This document shows, in pieces, positions 6,724 through 11,588 of a stretch of DNA of 11,588 bases. A program made the position numbers and the translations under genes. The notes beneath the pieces are model-generated. The model saw nothing but the letters and a program-made list of their open reading frames with translations, was not told the origin of the DNA and did not search any database. The DNA comes from Tardiphaga sp. (GTDB taxonomy: Bacteria; Pseudomonadota; Alphaproteobacteria; Rhizobiales; Xanthobacteraceae): positions 1 through 11,588 of the forward strand of contig JAQGJY010000369.1 in assembly GCA_028290325.1 (NCBI GenBank). The letters are read 5' to 3'. How positions within the stretch are numbered: position 1 is the first letter of the stretch; each line of letters starts with the position of its first letter.

Positions 6724-7977
6724 ATGGCCACCAGCACGTCCAATCTGCAAATCGATTCCGCGCGGCTGTGGGACACGATCCACGAGACCGCCAAATTCGG
6801 CGGCACCAAAAAAGGCGGCGTGCGGCGACTGACATTGGGCGCCGAAGACAAGCAGGTGCGCGACTGGTTTCGCGACGCCTGCGAGGCCGCCGGTTGCGAG
6901 GTGCGTGTCGATACGCTCGGCTCGATGTTCGCGCTCCGCAAAGGGCGCGACATGTCGAAGCCGCCGGTCGGGCTCGGCTCGCATCTCGACACGCAACCGA
7001 CCGGCGGCAAATTCGACGGCGTGCTCGGCACGTTGGCCGCGCTCGAAGTGGTGCGGGCGCTGAACGACGCCGGCATCGAAACCGACGCGCCGATCTGCAT
7101 CGTCAACTGGACCAATGAAGAAGGCTCACGCTTCGCCCCGGCGATGATGGCCTCGGCCGCTTATGTCGGCGATTTCACGGTGGACGATATCCTGTCGCGC
7201 AAGGACAGCGACGGCATCAGCGTCGGCGACGCGCTGGACGAGATCAGCTATCGCGGCGCGATCGCTGTCGGCAGCCAGACATTTTCCGCCTTCGTCGAAC
7301 TGCATATCGAACAAGGGCCGCTGCTCGAAGCCGAAAACAAGACCATCGGCGTGGTCGATTCCGGTCAGGGCGTGCTGTGGTATGACGGCAAGATCACCGG
7401 CTTCGAGAGCCATGCCGGATCGACGCCGATGGCGCTGCGCCGCGACGCGCTGGCGACGCTCTCCGAGATCGTGTTGGCGGTCGAGCGCAATGCGCGCGCT
7501 TTGCCGAACGCCGTCGGCACCGTCGGTGAGGCGGTGATCGCGTCACCGTCGCGCAACGTCATCCCCGGCGAGATCGCCTTCACCATCGACATGCGCAGCG
7601 CCAATGCCGACACGATGACGGCGCTCGACAGGCAACTGCGCGAGGCCGTCGCCGAGATCGCGACGCGACGCAAGGGCGTCGATATCACGCTCGATCTGGT
7701 CTGGAACAAGCCGCCGACGCATTTCAACAACGACATCATCGCGGCGGTCGAAACCGCGACCAGGTCGCTGGGCTATTCGCATCGCCGCATCACGTCGGGC
7801 GCCGGCCACGACGCCTGCAATCTCAACACGAAAATGCCGGCGGCCATGATCTTCGTCCCGTGCAAGGATGGCGTCAGCCATAACGAACTCGAAGACGCGA
7901 CGCAGGCCGACTGCGCCGCCGGCGCCAATGTTCTGCTGCACACCGTTCTGTCGCTCGCCGGAGTCGCCGCATCATGA
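6724..7977 (+). CDS. M20-family Zn-dependent amidohydrolase (N-carbamoyl-amino-acid hydrolase / allantoate amidohydrolase type)
   Basis: This is a 417-aa cytoplasmic metallohydrolase, the usual size for the hydantoinase/carbamoylase branch of peptidase family M20, which cleaves N-carbamoyl or related amide bonds. Expected zinc ligands are all present: H87 in GSHLDTQPTGG, D98 in KFDG, E133 next to E132 in NEEGSRF, H194 in ELHIEQG and H386 in VSHNE. The dimerisation-lid histidine H230 in ESHAGSTPM is also present, so it should be active. The start is supported by GGAGA 9 bases upstream. Its last four bases ATGA overlap the start of the dehydrogenase gene, which implies coupled translation. Candidate substrates are N-carbamoyl-L- or beta-amino acids, allantoate or related ureido acids; the sequence alone does not choose among them. 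Confidence 0.92.
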   Translation: MATSTSNLQIDSARLWDTIHETAKFGGTKKGGVRRLTLGAEDKQVRDWFRDACEAAGCEVRVDTLGSMFALRKGRDMSKPPVGLGSHLDTQPTGGKFDGVLGTLAALEVVRALNDAGIETDAPICIVNWTNEEGSRFAPAMMASAAYVGDFTVDDILSRKDSDGISVGDALDEISYRGAIAVGSQTFSAFVELHIEQGPLLEAENKTIGVVDSGQGVLWYDGKITGFESHAGSTPMALRRDALATLSEIVLAVERNARALPNAVGTVGEAVIASPSRNVIPGEIAFTIDMRSANADTMTALDRQLREAVAEIATRRKGVDITLDLVWNKPPTHFNNDIIAAVETATRSLGYSHRRITSGAGHDACNLNTKMPAAMIFVPCKDGVSHNELEDATQADCAAGANVLLHTVLSLAGVAAS

Positions 7978-8885
7978 AAGCCGTTTTCGTCGATGCCAGC
8001 GCGACGCTCGCTGGATTGTTTGGCGCTCAGCGCCGCCCGAGCGATCCCGACGTCGGCATCCATCGCGATGAGGACGTGACGCCGGAGCAACTGCCCGGCG
8101 TGCTCGGCGGCGCCGCGATCGCCATCATCGATCATACCAACCTTCCGACCGACATTGCCCGCCAATGCAGCGGCCTGAAGCACGTCGTGTTTCTCGGCAC
8201 CGGCGCGCGCAGCTACATGAACATCGAGGAACTGGCCGCGCTCGGCATCGAGGTTCATCTCATTCGCGGCTATGGCGACACCGCCGTGGCCGAATGCGCG
8301 ATCGCGCTGATGTGGGCCGCGGCGCGCGATCTGGCGTTGATGGATCGCGGCATTCGCGCCGGCAAATGGCTGCGCGAGGACGCGATGCAGCTCACCGGCA
8401 AGACCCTCGGCCTGGTCGGATTCGGCGGCATCGCCATGGAGGTGGCGCGCATCGCGCTCGGCACCGGCATGAAAGTGCTGGCGTGGAATCGCAGCGCGAA
8501 AACCTGTCCGGGAGTCACGTTCACCGATATCGACGACCTGCTGGCGCGCAGCGATGTCGTATCGGTGCATCTGCTGCTCAACGACGAGACGCGCGGGTTT
8601 CTGTCGCGCGACAGGATCGCGAACATCAAACCGGGCGCGATCCTCGTCAACACCGCGCGCGGCGCGGTGGTCGACGAGGCCGCGATGATCGAGGCGTTGA
8701 AATCCGGCCATCTGCGCCACGCCGGACTCGACGTGTTCGACATCGAGCCGCTGCCGCAAGATCATCCGCTGACATCGCTCGACAACGTGACGCTGTCGGC
8801 GCATTCCGCGTTCCGCACGCCGGAGGCCAGCGAGAATCTCGTGTCGGCCGCGCTGGATCACTGCCGACGGATTGCGAGGCGGTAG
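7974..8885 (+). CDS. D-isomer-specific 2-hydroxyacid dehydrogenase, NAD-binding
   Basis: This 303-aa protein interconverts a D-2-hydroxyacid and its 2-oxoacid with NAD(P)H. The nucleotide-binding loop GLVGFGGIAMEVA (146-158) fits the family, although the third glycine of GxGxxG is Ala154. Catalytic residues are visible: R229 in NTARGAVVDE, E258 in GLDVFDIEPLP, and H277 in SAHSAFRTPEA. The N-terminal catalytic segment (about 1-95) contains FLGTGARSYM (73-82). The length is a little under the family average of about 310-330. It begins inside the stop of the M20 hydrolase gene (4-base ATGA overlap), so the two enzymes are very likely made together and act in one pathway, for example reducing or oxidising the acid left after amide cleavage. 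The substrate is unknown; glyoxylate/hydroxypyruvate-type and phosphoglycerate-type assignments are possible but unsupported. Confidence 0.9.
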   Translation: MKAVFVDASATLAGLFGAQRRPSDPDVGIHRDEDVTPEQLPGVLGGAAIAIIDHTNLPTDIARQCSGLKHVVFLGTGARSYMNIEELAALGIEVHLIRGYGDTAVAECAIALMWAAARDLALMDRGIRAGKWLREDAMQLTGKTLGLVGFGGIAMEVARIALGTGMKVLAWNRSAKTCPGVTFTDIDDLLARSDVVSVHLLLNDETRGFLSRDRIANIKPGAILVNTARGAVVDEAAMIEALKSGHLRHAGLDVFDIEPLPQDHPLTSLDNVTLSAHSAFRTPEASENLVSAALDHCRRIARR

Positions 8886-8904
8886 CGGCGCGCGCCGCGC
8901 CGCT

Positions 8905-8996
8905 TGCCCTCTCCCAGTGGCAGAGGGTGGACCGGGCCAAGGCTGGCTGGGTGAGGGGTCGCGTTCGAACGTGAGAACGACCGCTCACCCGCCTTC
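8905..8996. repeat. Intergenic palindromic repeat, family B copy 1, between convergent genes
   Basis: CCCTCT (8907-8912) pairs with AGAGGG (8922-8927), with an inner CCA/TGG pairing, forming a hairpin. A GGGTGAGGGG run (about 8950-8959) is followed by a CGTTCGAACG palindrome and a GCTCACCC run (8984-8991) that can pair with GGGTGAG. It lies between the end of the dehydrogenase gene (8885) and the end of the convergent tartrate dehydrogenase gene (9018). It may act as a bidirectional transcription barrier, though no T-run is present. Related CCCTC...GAGGG hairpins occur at 10222-10246 and 10354-10377. Confidence 0.55.
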
Positions 8997-9017
8997 GCTT
9001 CGCTCAGAAGAAAGCGT

Positions 9018-10097
9018 TTACTCCACCATCTCGGCGACGCCCTTGCCGCACGCGCTGGTATCCGCCTGGCCGCCGAGATCGCGGGTGCGGAGCGTGCGCT
9101 CCTCCAGCGTGCGCTCGATCGCCTTGACGATCGACGCCGCCGCCCGCTTTTCCCCGAGATGCTCCAGCATCATCGCGCCGGACCAGATCATGCCGATCGG
9201 ATTGGCGACGCCCTGCCCGGCGATATCCGGCGCGGAGCCGTGCACCGGCTCGAACACCGACGGATGATCGCCCTCCGGATTGATGTTGCCCGACGGCGCG
9301 ATGCCGATCGTGCCGGTGCAGGCCGGGCCGAGATCGGACAGAATGTCGCCGAACAGATTCGAGCCGACCACGACATCGAACCAGTCCGGATGCAGCACGA
9401 AATGCGCGGTGAGAATATCGATGTGATACTTGTCCCACTTGACGTCGGGGTAGGACTTGGCCATCGCCTCCACGCGCTCGTCCCAATACGGCATCGTGAT
9501 CGAAATGCCGTTGGATTTCGTCGCCGAGGTGAGATGCTTCTTCGGCCGCGACTGCGCCAGATCGAAAGCGAATTTCAGAATCCGATCGACGCCGACCCGC
9601 GTCATCACCGTCTGCTGCGTCACGAATTCGCGCGGCGTATCGGGAAACATGCGGCCGCCGATCGATGAATACTCGCCTTCGGTGTTCTCGCGCACCACCC
9701 AGAAATCGATATCGCCGGGCTTGCGATTGGCCAGCGGCGACGGCACGCCGGGCATCAATCGCACCGGGCGCAGATTGACGTATTGATCGAACTCGCGGCG
9801 AAACTTGATCAACGAGCCCCACAGCGAAATATGGTCCGGAATCTTTTCGGGCCAGCCGACCGCGCCGAAATAGATCGCGTCGTGGCCGCCGATCTGCTGC
9901 TTCCAGTCCTCGGGCATCATCACGCCGTGCTTGGCGTAATAATCCCACGAGGCGAAATCGAAATGGTCGAAGTGAATCTTGACGCGGTGGGCCTTGGCGG
10001 CGGCTTCCAGCACGCGCAGGCCTTCCGGCACCACTTCCTTGCCGATGCCGTCACCGGGGATCACGGCGATGCGATATTCTTTGGTGGTCCTGCTCAC
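9018..10097 (-). CDS. Tartrate dehydrogenase / D-malate dehydrogenase (decarboxylating), GTG start
   Basis: This 359-aa member of the isocitrate/isopropylmalate dehydrogenase family oxidises tartrate or D-malate with NAD and a divalent metal, giving oxaloglycolate or pyruvate plus CO2. Landmarks are IPGDGIGKEV (13-22), substrate-binding arginines R100, R110 and R136, VRENTEGEYSS (135-145) with the catalytic Tyr143, SATKSNG (191-197) with catalytic Lys194, metal-binding aspartates D227, D251 and D255 (NLFGDILSDL, 247-256), and the NAD loop HGSAPDIAGQGVANP (286-300). The frame is open to 10271, but the GTG at 10097 is chosen: AGGGGAA sits just before it and the product then starts like other tartrate dehydrogenases. 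It could equally be called a D-malate dehydrogenase (DmlA-like); 3-isopropylmalate dehydrogenase is less likely given the YFGAVGWPEKIPDHISLWG segment (76-94). It is convergent with the hydroxyacid dehydrogenase. Confidence 0.9.
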   Translation of the reverse strand: MSRTTKEYRIAVIPGDGIGKEVVPEGLRVLEAAAKAHRVKIHFDHFDFASWDYYAKHGVMMPEDWKQQIGGHDAIYFGAVGWPEKIPDHISLWGSLIKFRREFDQYVNLRPVRLMPGVPSPLANRKPGDIDFWVVRENTEGEYSSIGGRMFPDTPREFVTQQTVMTRVGVDRILKFAFDLAQSRPKKHLTSATKSNGISITMPYWDERVEAMAKSYPDVKWDKYHIDILTAHFVLHPDWFDVVVGSNLFGDILSDLGPACTGTIGIAPSGNINPEGDHPSVFEPVHGSAPDIAGQGVANPIGMIWSGAMMLEHLGEKRAAASIVKAIERTLEERTLRTRDLGGQADTSACGKGVAEMVE

Positions 10098-10221
10098 GAC
10101 GGTTCCCCTGTTGACGATTTCGCTGGGCCAGATGTGGACCAAAGCCGCGCCGCGATCAACGTTGTCGTGCGGGGTGCCTTGGTCTCGTGACAGGCACGGC
10201 GTTGCCGCGATGGCACCATGT

Positions 10222-10246
10222 CCCCTCTCCCGCTTGCCGGGAAGGG
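10222..10246. repeat. Family B hairpin copy 2
   Basis: CCCT + TCCCG pairs with CGGGA + AGGG around a CTTGC loop, with one bulged C, giving a stem of 9 pairs. It resembles the hairpin at 8907-8927 in its outer CCCTC...AGGG and lies upstream of both divergent genes. There is no T-run, so it is not an obvious intrinsic terminator. Confidence 0.5.
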
Positions 10247-10353
10247 TCAAGGAGCGGGCGTCTCGCTGCAAAGCGACGCCATCGCCTGTGTTTGGAATTG
10301 GATTCGCTTCGCTTATTGGCTAATCAATAGTTACGAACAAGCGCCCTCGCCGA

Positions 10354-10377
10354 CCCTCCTCCGCCAGCGGCAGAGGG
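10354..10377. repeat. Family B hairpin copy 3
   Basis: CCCTC (10354-10358) faces GAGGG (10373-10377) with inner partial pairing GC/GC around CAG. Its last part matches copy 1 (GGCAGAGGG). Together with the hairpin at 10222-10246 it may form the two ends of one larger degenerate element of about 155 bases. It lies 42 bases before the SDR start, inside the probable 5' leader. Confidence 0.45.
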
Positions 10378-10419
10378 AGCGCGCCGTGCGGCGGCGCGCG
10401 ACTCAATCAAGGAACGCAT

Positions 10420-11193
10420 ATGGACCTCCATCTTCGCGGCAAGCGCGTGCTGATCACCGGGGCATCGAAAGGGATCGGGGCCGCCGCCGCTGAGGCCTTC
10501 GCCGAAGAGGGCTGCGACCTCCGCCTCGCCGCCCGCAACGTCGCGCAGATGACGGCGCTGGCCGACCGGCTGCGCGGCAGCCATCAGATCGACGTGCGGG
10601 TTCACGGCGTCGATCTGCGCGATGCCGACGCGCTGGCGCGGCTCGCGGCCGATGCCGGCGACATCGACATTCTCGTCAACAATGCCGGCGACATTCCCGG
10701 CGGCTCGCTCGAGGCGATCGACGAGGCCCAATGGCGGCAAGCGAGGGACTTGAAAGTGTTCGGCTATATCAACCTCACCCGCCTGATTTATGCGCGGATG
10801 AAAGCGCGCGGCCACGGCGTCATCATCAACGATATCGGCGCGGCCGGCGAGAAGTTCGACGCCAACTACATCACCGGCTCGGCCGGCAACGCGGCGCTGA
10901 TGGCGTTCACCCGCGCGCTCGGCGGCAAGAGCCTGAAGGACAACATCCGCGTCGTCGGCATTAATCCCGGCCCGGTCGGAACGGACCGTCATGTCACGCT
11001 GATGAAGACCCGGGCCAAGGCCCAGCTCGGTGATGAAAATCGCTACAGGGAATTGCAGCAGGGCCTGCCGCTCAATCGCCCGGCGCATCCGCGCGAGATT
11101 GGCGACCTGATGGCGTTCCTGGCCTCGGATCGTTCGGGCTATACGTCCGGCGTCATCGTCACGGTCGATGGCGGCTATACGTCGGGGTGGTAA
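10420..11193 (+). CDS. SDR-family oxidoreductase with atypical active site
   Basis: This 257-aa single-domain Rossmann protein has the length of a classical short-chain dehydrogenase. The cofactor loop is TGASKGIG (13-20), the core motif NNAG is at 87-90, and PGPVGTDR (183-190) matches the usual PGxxxT segment. The C-terminus GVIVTVDGGYTSGW is typical. The active site departs from the family: the tyrosine is at 150 but the YxxxK motif reads YITGS, so Lys is replaced by Ser154, and the usual serine before it is not apparent in IINDIGAAGEKF (135-146; Gly140 aligns best). I recall relatives with a similar YxxGSAGNAAL segment, so this may be a subfamily trait. The start has AAGGA 6 bases upstream. 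Arg39 after the second strand (AARN) would suit NADP(H), as inference. The substrate is unknown. Confidence 0.9.
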   Translation: MDLHLRGKRVLITGASKGIGAAAAEAFAEEGCDLRLAARNVAQMTALADRLRGSHQIDVRVHGVDLRDADALARLAADAGDIDILVNNAGDIPGGSLEAIDEAQWRQARDLKVFGYINLTRLIYARMKARGHGVIINDIGAAGEKFDANYITGSAGNAALMAFTRALGGKSLKDNIRVVGINPGPVGTDRHVTLMKTRAKAQLGDENRYRELQQGLPLNRPAHPREIGDLMAFLASDRSGYTSGVIVTVDGGYTSGW

Positions 11194-11223
11194 CTATGCG
11201 ACCAAGCTGACCGTCGTTGAGTT

Positions 11224-11316
11224 CGTCATTGCGAGGAGAAGCCGTGTTCTCTCTCTAAAGACGGCTTCGTCGGCTTTTGTTTTCGCAGGCGAAAACAAAG
11301 CCTTCTCGCAATGACG
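11224..11316. repeat. Imperfect palindromic intergenic repeat, family A copy 3
   Basis: The ends CGTCATTGCG (11224-11233) and CGCAATGACG (11307-11316) are exact inverted repeats, identical to those of copy 1 at 3277-3410. The pairing extends inward through GAG/AAG-rich flanks. The interior differs from copy 1: it carries the hairpin at 11272-11302 and lacks the CAATCCAG/CTGGATTG pair. It lies between the convergent SDR and alpha/beta hydrolase genes. Confidence 0.75.
11272..11302. terminator. Strong hairpin between convergent genes, possible bidirectional terminator
   Basis: GGCTTTTGTTTTCG pairs with CGAAAACAAAGCC around a CAGG loop, about 13 pairs with one bulged T. It lies about 80 bases past the SDR stop (11193) and 24 bases past the hydrolase stop (11326 on the minus strand). 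The T-rich and A-rich arms make termination from either side plausible, but no clean T-tract follows the stem, so the role is inferred. Confidence 0.45.
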
Positions 11317-11325
11317 ACTTGAAGG

Positions 11326-11588
11326 CTACGTCTCGAAGGCCACCCTCTCAACCAATCCCCTTATCAATCTCGTCGCCCGCCCGTCCGGCCGCTCCAATTC
11401 GTCGAGAATCGAAAAGTGGTTAGCGCCGGCAATCTCCTCATAGCTCACCGGCAATCCGCGCGCGGCGCGATGGCCGGCGAACAAGGCGCTCTGCTGCCGC
11501 AGCAATGGCAGTTCGTCGTCGCCGCAAATCAGCGATAGCGGTTTCATCGGCCCGCCATCCAACAGCAGCGGCGAATTGCGGCGCGACA
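11326..11588 (-). CDS. Alpha/beta hydrolase, C-terminal part (arylformamidase/esterase-like), 5' end beyond window
   Basis: The frame enters open at the right edge and ends with TAG at 11326-11328, giving the last 86 codons or so. The segment PLSLICGDDELPLLRQQSAL holds the likely acid residue (GDDE) followed by a RQS motif. GANHFSILDEL further on holds the likely catalytic histidine (NHFS). This pairing, and the order GDDE-RQS-NHF, resembles the kynurenine formamidase-like and related esterase branch of the alpha/beta-hydrolase fold. The nucleophile serine lies outside the window, so the branch is tentative. A TTG at 11562 is only an internal leucine, since the reading continues upstream to the edge. 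It is convergent with the SDR gene. Confidence 0.75.
   Translation of the reverse strand, partial: SRRNSPLLLDGGPMKPLSLICGDDELPLLRQQSALFAGHRAARGLPVSYEEIAGANHFSILDELERPDGRATRLIRGLVERVAFET

Larger units (their letters stand above)
10098..10419. other. Divergent intergenic region, 322 bases, with promoter space and two family B hairpins
   Basis: This gap separates the divergent tartrate dehydrogenase and SDR genes. It holds the GTG start's ribosome site near 10103-10109, two CCCTC...GAGGG-type hairpins (10222-10246 and 10354-10377) and an AT-richer stretch (10285-10335) containing the dyad TATTG-N6-CAATA (10314-10329). The AT-rich part is the likeliest place for the SDR promoter. AAGGA at 10409-10413 is the SDR ribosome site. 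A frame from 10271 inward is only an upstream extension of the dehydrogenase. No convincing small gene was seen. Confidence 0.55.

Noticed and set aside
6557..6832. A 91-codon plus-strand frame between LysR and the amidohydrolase
   Set aside because: It is translated from the palindromic repeat copy 2 and then overlaps the amidohydrolase gene in another frame.
6295..6996. A 233-codon minus-strand frame spanning the LysR end and the amidohydrolase start
   Set aside because: It crosses two genes and a repeat, shows no domain, and matches the antisense composition bias.
7773..8861. A 362-codon minus-strand frame opposite the hydroxyacid dehydrogenase
   Set aside because: It is an antisense shadow with low-complexity Arg/Ala/His composition; the plus-strand frame has catalytic motifs.
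10098..10271. Upstream extension of the tartrate dehydrogenase frame
   Set aside because: The extension crosses a family B hairpin and does not resemble the family N-terminus; the GTG at 10097 has AGGGGAA in the right place.

Overview
This window looks like chromosomal DNA from an alphaproteobacterium of the Bradyrhizobium/Rhodopseudomonas group. The basis is a GC-rich sequence with strong third-position bias, a dense LIV-type ABC transport locus, and intergenic palindromic repeats with ends of the type CGTCATTGCGAG...CTCGCAATGACG and CCCTCTCCC...GAGGG, which I recall as common in that group. The genus is an inference. No rRNA, tRNA, CRISPR array, insertion sequence or phage gene was seen.

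Layout. Positions 1-5561 (minus strand, read right to left) hold a putative hydro-lyase of the D-glutamate cyclase/DUF1445 family, a periplasmic substrate-binding protein, and then, after a 190-base gap filled by a palindromic repeat, livH, livM, livG and livF. The livF gene runs off the left edge. The last four genes overlap or touch end to end. From 5676 (plus strand) a LysR regulator is divergent from the hydro-lyase. After a second repeat come an M20-family zinc amidohydrolase (carbamoylase/allantoate amidohydrolase type) and a D-2-hydroxyacid dehydrogenase that overlap by 4 bases. Convergent to these, on the minus strand, lies a tartrate/D-malate dehydrogenase (9018-10097). A divergent SDR-family protein (10420-11193) follows on the plus strand. 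The C-terminal part of an alpha/beta hydrolase (arylformamidase-like) enters from the right edge on the minus strand.

How the genes may work together. The left half is a complete uptake system for an amino-acid-like or small carboxylate/amide substrate. It sits beside a LysR regulator and several enzymes acting on amides (M20 hydrolase), 2-hydroxyacids (D-2-hydroxyacid dehydrogenase, tartrate/D-malate dehydrogenase) and possibly D-glutamate-like compounds (hydro-lyase). The simplest reading is a LysR-controlled uptake and catabolic module for an N-acyl or N-carbamoyl amino acid or related hydroxy-acid compound. The substrate cannot be read from the sequence.

Points for a second look: LivG lacks the usual glycine in its ABC signature while LivF keeps it; the SDR protein lacks the catalytic Lys and apparently the Ser but keeps the Tyr; and two families of imperfect palindromes occupy nearly every larger intergenic gap, one of them splitting the transporter operon.
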